64,000 bases of DNA, from assembly GCA_950295325.1 (NCBI GenBank), contig OX485808.1, positions 10,294,501-10,358,500 on the forward strand, written 5' to 3'. This document shows positions 11,152 to 23,277 of the stretch, in pieces. The stretch is from Polytrichum commune (taxonomy: Eukaryota; Streptophyta; Polytrichopsida; Polytrichales; Polytrichaceae). The notes beneath the pieces were generated by a model, which was given only the letters and a program-made list of their open reading frames with translations, was not told the DNA's origin and ran no database searches. A program made the position numbers and the translations under genes. Within the stretch, counting starts at the first letter, position 1, and each line of letters starts with the position of its first letter.

Positions 11152-12028
11152 ATGCTAGATCACATCTGCCCAATGTTGGGTACCGCCCTGGGCACGCCTC
11201 CTTCATTGCCTGGATGAAGCCCATGCTCCTTGCCTGCTCTACGTGACTTTGAAAAATAAAATCGTCCTTGCATTCTTGAAGGCCGTTTGTCCATATCACC
11301 CATATTGAGTGCGCTTCATCTCCAAGGTCCAAAATCCAATATATATATATATGTTCACTTCCATTTTGTAAATAAGCAAATAATTGGGATTTCATTTTCA
11401 AAGTGAAATTGTCAATAAAACATGTAATTAACTTGGAAGTTAAAAATATCACAAAACCCTCATTAGTACCGAGGGTATAGCGAAAAGCAACGCCCTCAAA
11501 GATTGTAAAGGGTCTTTTCCATTTTAATTAAGTGTGTTTGAATGTAAGTATTTATAATCAATCCTAATTAATCCCAATTAAATAAAAAATTATGCTTATC
11601 AAATTAATCAAACCTAAATAATTATAAAATGCACTAACTGGAATTAATCACGATTTAATTCAGATATGAGGAATGATGTGCTTAATCACACTTGTTTAGA
11701 ATGACAAAGACCCTTTCAATGGTAAGTCACCAAAGTTATAACCTCGGTGCTAATGAGGGTTTTGTGATATTTTTGACTTCCAAAAAAATCACATGCTTCA
11801 TTGACGGTTTCACTTCGAAAATAAAATATTAATTAATTATTTATTTACTTAATGAAAGTTAACATATATATTAGATTTTGGACCTTGAAAATGAAGTGCA
11901 CTCAATATGGGTTATATGGACAAACGACTTTCAAGTGTGCAAGGACAATTTAAATTTTCGAGGTCAGACGGAGCAGGCAGGAAGCATGGGCTTCATCCGG
12001 GCAGGCCTATCCGGGCAGATGTGGTCCT
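11152..12028. mobile_element. Large foldback element with long inverted arms
   Basis: The left arm (about 11152-11478) and right arm (about 11735-12028) are inverted copies. Landmarks are 'gggcagatgtg' at the outer end, 'gcatgggcttcatcc', 'gtgcaaggac', 'cactcaatatggg', 'ttttggaccttg', and 'aaaccctcattag' at the inner end. The arms are diverged and carry small gaps. The roughly 250-bp centre is AT-rich with many TTAATTA blocks. A single-arm copy lies at 34965-35260. The long arms suggest a Mutator-like or foldback non-autonomous element; I found no clear target duplication. Peptides such as NEVHSIWVIWTND, seen on both strands, are an effect of the palindrome. Confidence 0.7.
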
Positions 12029-12060
12029 GCCCGGGCCAGCTCGGGCTCTACCGACAATCC

Positions 12061-12089
12061 CGTGTCTGTACAGAAACTTTACAGACACG
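12061..12089. other. Perfect short hairpin
   Basis: CGTGTCTGTA (12061-12070) pairs perfectly with TACAGACACG (12080-12089) across a 9-base loop. It lies 1.25 kb upstream of the F-box gene. Function unknown. Confidence 0.7.
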
Positions 12090-13030
12090 TATTACGGTAA
12101 CAGATCCGTTGACAAAATCAGACAAATTATGGTGGGTAATTTGAAGTTCCTCTCTGTTGCTATAAGACTTTGCGATTCAAGGGACTTCGGATTTTTAGTA
12201 CATAATACAGCCATCGACAAAGCTCCTGATCATGCAGTCGGAAGAATTACTGGTCTACAATAATGAGGGTCGTGTTTCTGTGAGGTTTTGGTGATCGTAG
12301 TCAGTCTCGATTCGGTTGTTGAGAAGGTCGCACGTGCCCGGATTGAACGGGTCCATCGAGACTCGCGATTGAGATTGGATATGCAGATGCCCAGACACGT
12401 TGGGCGATCCCATGTCTCTGGCAGCTTAATCCTGGATTACGATTTTGTTTACTAGATTTTGGATTGTGGGCACGGTGACCACGCCTACCGATTGCAACGA
12501 GAGGTGAGGAATTTTCCTCCTTGGTGCGACACCATCATAATAGTTATAATTGCTCCTGTAGTGCATTGAAATCTGCAAGCTTCTCAATAAATCCTGTGTC
12601 AAATAATTGGCAACAAGTGCTGAAGGTTGCAATTTCTGGAAGTGACATGACCGTCTTGAGACTGGTACTTAAAGTTGATATGAACGTCTCTGATTTGTTT
12701 CTTACTAGACATGTGTTTTTGCAGGCCTGGATTTCGTCAAGGGCTGTTGCTACAATCGATATTGTGGACAGATTAAGCCACGCAATTTGATGCGTAGACT
12801 GGTAAAGAGACGTATACACAGGCAGGGGAGCGGCGTTCATGTGACATAAATAATCACATCGAAGTGTCGAGTAGTCACGTCAATTCCACACTTGTTTGAT
12901 GTTTATTTGTCATTTTTTTTTCGTGCACAGTGTCGAGTGGGTGTCGAGAGAGCGGAGCTGCTCATTCGACACTACAAAGGCCATGTGTTTCCTTGCCAAT
13001 TTTTCGTCGAATGAGTGTCGCATGGACGTG

Positions 13031-13043
13031 TAGATATATAGGT
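13031..13043 (+). promoter_or_regulatory. Possible TATA box for the F-box gene at 13336
   Basis: GATATATAGG lies about 300 bp upstream of the chosen start codon. The sister gene has a similar TATATAAT about 375 bp upstream of its ATG. Between this box and the coding start lies a triple repeat of TTATTCCTGG(C/T)TG (about 13080-13118). Confidence 0.3.
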
Positions 13044-13335
13044 GCATACTAATTCTATATCCAAAGTTCTGTGGCGTTTTTATTCCTGGTTGTTATTCCT
13101 GGCTGTTATTCCTGGCTGCAGAGTAACGTAGAGTGCGGGTTACAAGATAGATTCAAAGTTTCATCAAGGTTTGAAAAATTGGCAGAGGTTTGTCTCGAGT
13201 ACCAACGCATGCCCAATGCGGAGTTTCCGAATAGAGAGTATTATGCAATTCTTTGCAAACATCTACCAAGTCTTCTTCATCTTGGCAAGTTTTAGCAAAT
13301 ATATTCTTTGGAGCTGCATACTTCTCACTGGAACT

Positions 13336-14799
13336 ATGGCAATGACGCCTGAAAGTGATTCGCCGCATCTCACCGTTTCAAATGGTCCAGCTTCTGCAGA
13401 GAGTCATTCCTCAAGTGAAGGGAATCAGTGCAATTCTCCCTGTGAGACTTGTCCAACCGATTGTCCAGAACAAGTTAGCAGCACTGAAGTGCAAAGCCAT
13501 GGCCATTGGGGATTTCTGCCAGAGGATCTGCAAGACAAGGTGGTTGCTTGTATGACGTTTCACAATGTCTTCCAGTTCCTTCAAGTGAGTAAATCGTTTG
13601 GAGACATTATCAGCAGATCGTCCTTTCTGCAGCCTCGGTCCCACCATTTTCGTATTGAAGGAAAGTTCACTCCCACGTCATTCTTCATCGACCCAACTGA
13701 ACGCAGATGGCACTGGCTAGGATATGACCTAATTTCAGAGAAATGGAGTAGGCTTCCTTCACTCTCTACTGATAGAATAGGCTTTCCAGATGCACTTCTG
13801 TGTAAGGAGTTTCTTGTTGCCGGGAGTGGTGGCCTCCTCTGCATCAATGTCTCGACGCAACCCAATTTAGAGAAGTTGAAAATCTGCAATCCCCTGACGG
13901 GAGCAATCAGGGACCTCCCACCAATGAATTTTCCAAGGCAACCCGTGGTGATGAACATCATCCTCGATAAGGAGACTGACAATTATAAAGTAATCGTGGC
14001 CGGGAGCGCAACCCCTGGCAGTGAGAAGGTCTCGAAAAAGACAGAAGTTTACGATTCCACCACCCGTACATGGGAGGTGACAGGTGATGTACCAGGGCCA
14101 GAGTATGCTCTCAACGAGTACCAAACAGGCGCATTCTCCGAGGGCATCCTCTATTGTGTTGGGTTTCTGGAGGTGGGAAATGTGGCAACCCGAGGTATTT
14201 TGGCTTACCATGTAGAGAGTGGGGAGTGGATTCGCAATTGGCGGTGCACGCTCCCAAGCTTGGACTGTTGTCAACATGTCACGTCATTAAACACTACACA
14301 AATTTTTGAGAGCGAAGGATCAATCTTCTTGTACTGGGAGCAGGAGCACAATCGCACATTGGTTCATTTCTGCATTGCGAAACTTGAGTTTCCGGTTGAC
14401 ATGTCTCATTGCGATTTTAGTGTTGATGATATTCCAACCCATGATTCCCCATTGTGGTTAGTGCAAGTGAGAGAGGACAAGTTGGGTTCTCGGGGGCTTT
14501 TGTTGTATCCGGAATACATTGGGATTACCCATGGGCCAGGCAAGGTGTGCATCTTCAACACCCTCGATCTTACAGGTTCAGTGCACAAGGTTGTAGATAT
14601 TGGAGGGCCAACAACGTCAAAGTCATCGCCACTTGATCCGGTTCCAGAAAGTATACTTCGAGGACTATGTAGAAGAGTCCGACCTATTGGAGAGGAAACT
14701 GTGGAGGATGTGATCGGTGGTAGCAGCGGGAGGCCTTTGTTTCATCCTTTGAATGCGGTCAACTTCTCCTTTGAGCCAAGCTTCCACACTCCAGTCTAA
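13336..14799 (+). CDS. F-box protein with kelch/beta-propeller C-terminal region
   Basis: An intronless 487-residue protein. The F-box spans about residues 59-95 (GFLPEDLQDKVVACM...VSKSF), the part that would bind a SKP1 adaptor in an SCF ubiquitin ligase. After it comes a propeller-like region with kelch-type blades: WHWLGYDLISEKWSRLP (125-141), LKICNPLTGAIRDLPPM (181-197), KTEVYDSTTRTWEV (235-248), GILAYHVESGEWI (287-299). This is the likely substrate-binding part. The first 55 residues are Ser/Cys-rich with no domain. The frame is open back to another ATG at 13171, which would add a hydrophobic 55-residue leader. I prefer 13336 because the sister gene at 37037 matches from near this point and lacks the leader. 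By eye about three quarters of core residues match the sister. Substrate unknown. Confidence 0.88.
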   Translation: MAMTPESDSPHLTVSNGPASAESHSSSEGNQCNSPCETCPTDCPEQVSSTEVQSHGHWGFLPEDLQDKVVACMTFHNVFQFLQVSKSFGDIISRSSFLQPRSHHFRIEGKFTPTSFFIDPTERRWHWLGYDLISEKWSRLPSLSTDRIGFPDALLCKEFLVAGSGGLLCINVSTQPNLEKLKICNPLTGAIRDLPPMNFPRQPVVMNIILDKETDNYKVIVAGSATPGSEKVSKKTEVYDSTTRTWEVTGDVPGPEYALNEYQTGAFSEGILYCVGFLEVGNVATRGILAYHVESGEWIRNWRCTLPSLDCCQHVTSLNTTQIFESEGSIFLYWEQEHNRTLVHFCIAKLEFPVDMSHCDFSVDDIPTHDSPLWLVQVREDKLGSRGLLLYPEYIGITHGPGKVCIFNTLDLTGSVHKVVDIGGPTTSKSSPLDPVPESILRGLCRRVRPIGEETVEDVIGGSSGRPLFHPLNAVNFSFEPSFHTPV

Positions 14800-16590
14800 G
14801 GCTCAACTGCACATGCCTTCTTCTACAAAATTCAACCTCGTTGGCATCAGAAAGTAAAGTGTTGAATGAACACACTCCCCTCGTGCAATTCTTGTTATCT
14901 CGTCCGTGCATGGTGAGGAAGAGGCACCTACCAAGAGATCTTTGTTTTAAGTTGCAAGTGGGGTTACACGATTTTATGAACTCATCACTAGCTACAATGA
15001 TTATCGGCGAAACTAAGTTGGGGACTCCGGGTGGACGTGGTGGTGTGCATCTTTTTTGTCACCTAAGCTTTTCGCGAGATCTCTCATTCAACTCAAATGC
15101 AAGAGATTCTTAGTGGTGTTGCACATCGGTGTTGTTGACCATCGTAGGGGTCGGGATGAGGATGAAGAGTTTCGTAGGTAAACATTCCCACTTAATGCTC
15201 ACTTTGTGCACATTGGTCATAAACGTACATTTTAAAAACATTAAAAATGCACATGATTAATTTGAAGAAGATTGCATATGTATTTGATTGAGGATAATGT
15301 GAGAGTGTAAAATATTAAAAAAGGTAATAGTCTTTTGAAAGATTTTTATTTTTATTTTATGTTTATTTTATATATGCGAAATACTTAGTGCGTTGTGAGT
15401 ATAAACCCATGAAATTTACACTGAGGTAAGCGATGATACATGTCCTATGATTCAACATTTTTGGTGTCACAATTATATAATAATTTCCACATGTAATTTT
15501 GTGGGTTCCATTAGGATTTTATTGATATTTTAATTTTGTTGATGTCGAAATAGATGGTTACATATGATCATCATCATCGTGTTTTATGACTAATGATTAT
15601 GTACGTAGTCTATCATCATGGCCACATATTGTTGAGCCTATTAAAACTAAGCAAGTGTTGAGCACTTAATACATTGAATCCTATATGAGGAGTCATATTT
15701 CAAGGCTCATTGCAATGCACTGAATACAATTTTGATTGTCAGGTTATCAATTTAATAGTATTTTTCAAGCTCATATTATTAGGTGATATTGCGTTGAAGC
15801 TTTATAGACATGTACATAATTCTACATCTGAAGTATATGTAGCCTCTAGTTAATGTAAAGAAATCGTTCAAAATTAAGAAATGTTGGGCTGAGGTGCAAA
15901 TAAAGAAAGATTTTACAAGTCTTACTTTTGCAAATTTTGCAAGTTGCAGGTCCTAAGCATGATTACAATCATGATATTGTCATGAGAGAAATCAAGTTCT
16001 CACGTTCTCACACAATCCACCTAATTCCATTCTACCAATTTCAACGTAGAATCTCTGTCTAAATTCATTATGTGCACTCTGAGTGTGTAGATTTGAAGGC
16101 CAATTGCGGCTGGGCCTTGGGTGTGAGGGAGGTGTGACTATGGCGGAGGAGAGAGAGAACAAATTGTGAAGGATGGGGAGTGAAGGGGAAGAGAATCTAT
16201 GAGGAGGGGTCAATTCATTCATCTTCTTTTCCTCCACTCTCATTTACCTTCTACCTCAAAGGATTCTTGGGTTCCGCATCCTGCATAAGGATTCTACAAG
16301 CATTTTCTAGGTACCAACAACAACTTGAAATCAATTTAAAGTTCAAATTTTTTTCCTTCACCATGCCCACCTTTTGCACTTGTAGGTCCCCTCCTTATCA
16401 TATTTGTTTCCTCTTTCATTTGTCACAAGTTTGTTTGGGGAAGACCTTTTGGCATGTGGCCCTTATTCTTTGGAAAATAATAGAGCTTGTGGCTATGATC
16501 AAGGTTGACGTCATCTCTCTTGAAAACCAATTGATATGTGTCCCTCTTTTGTAGATCATCATCACCACCGCATTCTCCACATACATGTAT
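14800..16590. other. Intergenic after the first F-box gene
   Basis: Contains the 3' flank of the F-box gene. Short open frames (for example 14841-15113 and 16180-16554) have no domain. Nothing else recognisable was seen. Confidence 0.5.
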
Positions 16591-16592
16591 CA

Positions 16593-16862
16593 TGTTGCAT
16601 ACTTATTGGATTTTAATAAGTCTAGAAATAATATTATACAAATATATTACACATACACAAAAACATATGAACAATACTTGGAGTGACATAGTCATCCTCA
16701 TCCCTTGTCTTGCCTTTCATTGCTTATTCTCAACTTGGTTTTTACAAACAATATGGGATAACCCTTCACTCACTATGGACCAATCTTATAGGCTTATTAT
16801 AGCCTTACTCTTTCTAGTATTATATTTTCATGACTTAGTAATCTAATGCTCCACTTTCAACA
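16593..16862 (-). mobile_element. Copia-type LTR
   Basis: A 270-bp LTR read on the minus strand, starting TGTTGAAAGTGGAGC and ending ...TATGCAACA. It is preceded on the minus strand by a purine tract (AAAGTGGGAG), as expected of a 3' LTR. A close relative stands alone at 31196-31463. No partner LTR of this copy is visible at its other end, so the target duplication cannot be tested. Confidence 0.8.
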
Positions 16863-18229
16863 CTCCCACTTTGTGAGTAATAAAAGATTTGTAATATTAT
16901 TAAATTTATTAGTTTTTAAATCCTACATAGTGAGTTTCTAACATCGCTTATAAGTTTTTTCATATTATGCCTAATTGCTTCACTCCAACTCAAAGGATCT
17001 TCAATTGTTGCCAAATCAACGCTTTCCTTACCATGTTGAGGGAAAATATGGTTCTTCCACCATCCTCCGAGTGGTCGCTGCCCCCTCATGGGATATCGTT
17101 GCTCCTCACCAAATCCTTCAACAATAATGTCATTGTTTGTAGGTCTTTCACGTGACTCTTCAATTGCAACTTCATTACCTCTCATTTGTTCGTTATCATC
17201 CACAAATTATCCACTGCCATCAAACGAAGGTGATTTGGAATATTCATCCACCACCACCACCACCACCATAGGGCCTTCATTTCTTCCATTTGGACGCATC
17301 TCCAAATCGTTTTCTAATATTCTCACTACCTTTCATAGATACAACAACTCTATTTTTTATGATTTCTAATTTTGTTTTTAAATACATCAGTCTATACACC
17401 TTCATACCTTTGCAATATCTAAAACACGCGCATTTGATTCATTTCGCATCGAGATTGCCCTTCTTCTCGTCTGAAACCATCGCATATGCAAGGCTTTCAA
17501 AAATACGCATATGTGCAACACAAGGTCTCCTCCCGCTCCACTTTTCTTCAGGTGTAATAAAATGCAAAGCCCTAATTGGACATCGGTTTAGTATATAAAT
17601 CGTAGTTTCCACTGCTTCTGCCCAAAGCAATTTCTCAAGCTTTGGAGCTTCAAACATATGTTTGGTTATTACAACAATGGTTTGAATTGCATACTCCGTT
17701 GGTCCAATCTTGAGGTGTGCTTTCAATGCCATATTCTATAAAAAATGCTTCAAAATATTTTGAAACGGAATCCCTCCGTACATCCACCGAAACGCCTTAC
17801 TTTCATACTCTAATTGTATTTCTACAAAGGCTCAGAACTCTTTACACCTCTCAAACCACAATCCTTTATATTTCGTCATGTGAATCCACATCTTCCTTAA
17901 AAAATCATCAACAAAAAGTAACAAAATGCTTTGCCTCTCCTACGGATATATTCCTCTTGAGGCCACAAACATCCAAATGTATAATCTCCAATGGTTTTGT
18001 TGCTAGCCTCTCCGCATTGTTGCTCCATAACTTGCCACATATTGCTTATCCTCCGTGCATACTTCGCAAACCAATGTAGAGCTGGGACAAGAGGTTTTAT
18101 CTAGGGTTATTCTCCTCACCATGCTTTAGAGTGCATAAATGCTTCTCACATCTAAATGTCCGAGTTGGTGGTGCCAAAGCTCTACCAGACTGCCTCCCCG
18201 CACATGAACGCACACAGTTGGCTGCATTC

Positions 18230-18935
18230 GCTCTGCATACTTCCGTGAAGGTTATTTGTACAATTTTTTTTTCATATTAAACTATTGCAACCATGTCGCC
18301 TTAAGATATGCCATCTTCCGCTCTAAGAATGGGTTTGTACACTCAAAACTTGCAAATAAGATGTTCTACACCTCAAATGAAATTTAGGACACTCAAATCA
18401 TTCAAATAAATTCTCCTTCACCTCGAAGGTGCCTTACACTTTCAAATACCTCAAGTAAAATTTTATCCACCTCAAGATAAATATTAAGTTATTCAAATCA
18501 TTCAAAAAAATCCTTCTTCATCTCAAATGTGCCTTACATACTAAATTACTTCAAATCAAATCCTTTACACCTCAAGAGAAGTTTTAAGACACTCAAATTA
18601 TTAAAACAAGATCTTATTTCCTCAAATACTTAGCCTTATCCCTCAAATATACTTTCCAATAGTTAAATCACTCAAAACACTCAAGTATGCTCTTCTTGAG
18701 CTCAAATGACTAGCCTATGACTTAAGTTAACATTTAAACACTCAAATGACCAAGTCACATCATTCCAATTTCCAAATGAATACTCTTACTTTCAAATATT
18801 GTGGTTCCACTCCAATCCATTCAAATAAGATCCATTTAATCCGCATCTACTCTATATCCGCTCCGTATCCCTCCGTGAAGGTCATTTAATACAAATTTCC
18901 TTCAAGTCAAGCTATTGCAACCACGTCACCGTTCA
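18230..18935. repeat. CTCAAAT-rich degenerate tract flanked by a direct duplication
   Basis: Around 500 bp of loosely repeated 'cactcaaat', 'ttcaaat' and 'cacctcaa' units (18340-18830). On each side is a diverged copy of one block of about 65 bp (18230-18295 and 18865-18935, sharing CCGTGAAGG and CTATTGCAACCA). A similar CTCAAA-rich tract lies at 29575-30125. Confidence 0.6.
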
Positions 18936-19860
18936 CACTTATTATAACCTTTGCTAATTCCCTTTAACTATCTTGACCATTTCGTAATTCTAGCAAGGGT
19001 CCTGAGCATTAACCCTTCACATTCCATCATGTGAATGGTTAGCTCTCCATTCCGTAGATCTCTTAGCTCATAGATGGGTGACCAACTCTCCTACATTTGC
19101 ATTTGGGACTCTCCCCTTAATAGGTAGCCAATGATTAGATGTGGATTTTCATTTATAAAAGTCCAATCATTAGTTGATCATCGAGTTGCTTGAGCAACAC
19201 TACAACAACCTGAACCATACTAGGTAACTATGCCCTCACGTTGGACCAACGCCCGTGGAGGCCGTGCCATTCGGCCTCGGGTGGGTTTGTTCGGTCATGC
19301 CGCCTCACCCATATAAGCCTCTACGACTTTGGGCATGGCACCTACCCTACCGTCAAAAAAACCTCCGGTAGCTTTAGACCTCCATAACTTTCTTATTTGG
19401 TCTCTGAATCTAACAACTCACCAATCTATTGACATGCGTAGATGTCGATAGACTCCTTACTTGCCCCATTTAGACAATTATTAAGGAAGTTATGCCAGTT
19501 CTAATCTCGGCAATCTCGGGCGTCACTCCCAAGTTACTTCTGTCCCAGGGTGTTGTCCCTAGGCATCACCCCACTTAAATTGTTATATCTCCTAGCTCAC
19601 ACCTCTATTTGAGGTGTTCTTGAGCATTCTAGAATTTGGACGCCATAAACTACTTATAACTTATGGCCTTACCCTTGTGACTCCTAGTCTTTGTGGGTGG
19701 GAGATGTTCCCAACGCCCGGGGCCCTCACCTGCACTAGAATCACTTGGGCCCTCTCACCAATGGCGCCACAAGTCCTGGGTGTCATACTGGGATCCCCCT
19801 TGTGCCCATGATGTTTTAGGCATTCCTCATGGAGAGGTGCTCGACAACACCTCTCACAAT
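18936..19860. other. Insert of unknown origin within the copia fossil
   Basis: A more GC-rich stretch between the copia protease relic and the CTCAAAT tract, including a GGCCGTGCC-type region near 19259-19335. No coding sequence is recognised. It appears to be a separate, older insertion. Confidence 0.35.
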
Positions 19861-20125
19861 GTATTCGTTTATGTAAAATTATACCTTCAACCCATTCAAA
19901 CTGAGAGCAAGTTGGCGTGCAAATTGGGCACATGAAGCACGTCTGTTTTGTACTTCTGGCCGTTTGGCCTCTCGTTTCAAATTCCAGGACAATGAACCCG
20001 ATTCTAATGGCTTTGGCCACTCTATAACCACCCAAGCGCACGTTGCATGCATAAATTATCTTGTAGGTGTCAAATGCTGTCCTATGCGAAATCATGTGCT
20101 TTGTGGATCCTGAATTCATGATTCA

Positions 20126-21799
20126 TTTGCAAACCCTCCTCGAATGCACTTCGTGTTGTGTTGCAAATGTGTTTGTGGGAGTAGGCTCACAAAAACTAAC
20201 TAATTTTAACAAAATTTATTTCTCTGGCTTCAATATCGGATTACCCAGTCATATGCCTTTATTCAAATGTATTCCAACTCTAGCACATAGAATGGCATAT
20301 ATACCTACAAAGATCTAGTAATTTGAAACTTCACATTTTGAAGAAATTTGAAGCCAAACATAGTATGTGAAGAGCCACACATTGTTTGTGAATAGCAAAA
20401 CATTGCATGTGAAGAGCTAAACTTTGTACGTGAATAGCCAAACATTGTAACATTGTAACTTTTGCAATTCTTGCTCCTTTCCAAGACACCTATGAAAGAG
20501 TATGTTGACTATAAGTGTAGAACATTACAGTGGGATTCCTGTCGATTGCAGGAATATATCCACTAGTCTTCTTTTGAAGTAAGCATGAATTGTATGTGCA
20601 GTGTATCTCACTGGAAGGTCTAGGTTTGCTAATTGAGAATTGAAGAAAGGCTCACTTACGGGGAGACCAAGTTGTGGCCAATAATTTTTGTGTAATGTAG
20701 TAAGGCACACGACACTCTTACCAGAAATATCATAAATTTGAATCGGAGGAGGACATTGAGACTGTCACGAGCTTATCTTACTGGTGTTCTGGTATCCGGA
20801 AAAGGCTTTGAATGTGGTTCTCCCCGGTAGGGCAGTCTCAAAAATATGCGTTGTCTCCTACGGGCTGCTTGTTTTGAGGCGTTGGTGTGTCACCCATAGG
20901 ATGTGTTTCATAACAAAGAGAGAAAATGCGAAGCAAGATGGAAACCAAGATGTGAATCAACTATTTTGGCTTGCATTGCACTTGTATATCCCAATATGGA
21001 GTGTTGTGTTAAATTGGTTCACAGAGGTGGCTACACAAACCCTTCGAATACTCACAACATTTTTCCGCAAGAAAAACGTGCTCATTCCTTCATTTCTTGA
21101 CAAATGGGTTGAAAGGGTCATTTGATTATGACGTTGTCTAACTGTGACATCCAACTATTATGCATGTTCCTTCTTTGAGGGACCGATCTAGTCCATTCCT
21201 GGTTCTTTGCAAGCACTATGTGTTTGTTTCAGAGTTCAACTTGTGATCTTACTTGCATGGAATAATTTACTCTTGCGCATTCATATGTTGCATTGTTGGT
21301 AGTGGCAGTCTTCTGTCAGTCATATATATTTGGGAAGCAGTTGATAATGAAAAATCTTTCAAAGATTGCTTCAAATTTTTATTTGGATGTTATTTGTAAC
21401 ATGTGTCTGGAGTTCTCTGTCATCCAATGTCTTTTACATTACATGAAGGGGACTCAGAAGACCGTATTTTTCACTATATGTGCATACGATTGTATTTTTG
21501 TATTCCCAAAATTGTGGACAAGGTTAATCTTTTGATTTTGGAAATAGGGACAGTTAAAATGAAGTATAAGCAGAGGCTTTCCAATGTGTGATCGCTTACT
21601 GGAGAGAAATCACAACAATACACATGATTGTGCACGTAAATTATCCCTTTTTACTCCATCTGAAAAGGAACGGACTTGTTTGGGGACATGGCAATAGAAC
21701 AAGAGTTTACAAAGTTCCAACAATTGAAACTAAGTTTATTCTACAATCTAGGGTATAACAGTTCAATTAAGTGGTGCATATTCTATCTTTCATTTGCAG
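20126..21799. other. Intergenic, no gene called
   Basis: Short open frames (for example 20784-21125 and 21293-21535) show no domain. A small tandem group of 'acattg...tgtgaa(g/t)agc' units lies at about 20359-20450. Confidence 0.4.
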
Positions 21800-21979
21800 G
21801 TTCAGGTACAACTGCATGATCTGAAACTGAATTATGAAGAGGCTACAATATGGAATGTCGAGCCTCAAAAGAAGTTGGATGCACTTAGCACAGTTTACAA
21901 ACATGTTATTTACACAGTGCACCTTGTGACTGGCGACAGGCAAAAGGCAACGGAGACTGTGCAGTTTTTGAAATACAGG
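21800..21979 (+). pseudogene. Exon-like patch, unknown host protein
   Basis: A 180-nt open segment starts after a good acceptor (TTTGCAG, ending 21799) and ends before a GT (CAGG|GTAAAC, 21980). It encodes exactly 60 residues in one phase, including LHDLKLNYEEATIWNVEP and YKHVIYTVHLVTGDRQ. No family is recognised. Flanking sequence (22029-22440) has further coding-like pieces, for example RIEVGEGNNTQFG, but no complete gene can be assembled. It could be a decayed host gene or part of an unrecognised element. Confidence 0.3.
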
Positions 21980-23270
21980 GTAAACAAAATTGTCTTAACA
22001 TTTTTCAAGTAAATAAGCATATACAAAGTTGCTGCAAGGGTTTCATTTTGCAGCGCACTGCTATATTCTTTTTGGTTTAATATACAATCGAGAGATTCCA
22101 TGTTCACAGGTTTTGCATTTCTTAACAGACTGTCACTATTACAGGTTGATGGTACTTGTATCAATTGCTAGAAATTCAAGAAAATATTGGTCATTTCGAA
22201 TTGAAGTGGGTGAAGGAAATAACACACAGTTTGGAAGGCAACATTGTGTTGCAGGCGAAGTGAAACATGTCAGGAGCGGAGACATGTGCGTTATGGAAGA
22301 TGACAACAAACTCTTCCACTGGGACCACATATTTTTATAACATGGAAAGTGGAGAAATATAGTGGGATCCTCCCACAGTGGCGTTAAATGGAGGACTAGC
22401 AACGGAATGGAAATGCACAATGGATGCACAAATTAATCAGGTCAGGAAATGTGAGAATAATATTTTAGTAAGGCTGTCAATTGTTAAACGCATAAAAAGG
22501 TATGATTGCAATAGAAGTAGGTATAAATTTTGTACATGTGCCTCTTGTCACAAATTACATTCGATTCATTTGCGCAGATAAGATATAATATTATAATGAA
22601 ACAACATGTGACGTCACATGGGAGCACCCAAAATCTTTGTCTGCAAATAATGGAGGGCGGACCACACAGACGTGACCCGGGATTAGTGTGGAGGACACAA
22701 CGGGGGTTGTAGCAGACCAACAACGCATGCTATGTGTACAAGAGTAGGTGAAGTTTTTGCATCATGTGCACCAAAATCCTTGAAATATTATGGTTCGCGT
22801 TGCATTGCCTAAAGTTGTGATTTGAATGTGAATGGACATATTTATGAATGATTATGCATTGTACGTAATCATGAAATGGGTAAATATATATGTATACGAT
22901 GAGCTTTCACAATTATGGTCTCAAGAAGGCGCGATGCCACCATTTACATACGATTGCATATTCAAATCAAAATAAGTTAGAACGAAAGATCAAAATGGAA
23001 AAGATGAGAAATTGTATCTACGATAGTACAAGCATAGCGTTACTTGGCGTGCTCATTTGGAGAACATAAAAATTGTGAGAGAGTCATGAATCAATCCTGC
23101 CGGAGCAGAAACACGTAGATTTTTACATGACAATTTTAAAAACAATAAAAAACTACAGGCAGAGGTAAAAAACTACAATAAATAAAAAGTTGGACGCTGA
23201 ACCGTCGACATTGTATCATTATAACCTACATTGCAATCACAATGTTATGACGATGTCTTGGGAAATCAAA
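21980..23270. other. Intergenic with coding-like scraps
   Basis: Besides the scrap at 22146-22340 noted with the exon-like patch, nothing recognisable. Confidence 0.35.
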
Positions 23271-23277
23271 GACATCT

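Larger units (their letters stand above)
16863..20125 (-). mobile_element. Broken Ty1/copia element, minus strand
   Basis: Recognisable parts in transcription order: protease start near 20119 (MNSGSTKHMISHRTAFDTY), GAG-pre-integrase block near 18200 (ELWHHQLGHLD), integrase core at 17732-17439 (AEAVETTIYILNRCP, then a TPEEKWSG block), and the first residues of reverse transcriptase near 16960 (DPLSWSEAIRHNMKK), leading to the LTR at 16593-16862. It is an old fossil broken many times. Most of the reverse transcriptase and the whole RNase H are gone, and at least one block of foreign sequence (about 18240-19860) sits inside it. No 5' LTR is seen. Confidence 0.75.

Noticed and set aside
11150-12144. 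Similar peptides (HSIWVIWTNG / HSIWVIWTND) on opposite strands
   Set aside because: Explained by the inverted arms of the foldback element rather than by a protein family.
13171-13335. Longer N-terminus for the first F-box protein, with a hydrophobic segment
   Set aside because: The sister gene has no counterpart, the hydrophobic stretch is untypical of F-box proteins, and a start at 13336 aligns the two proteins. Kept only as an alternative.
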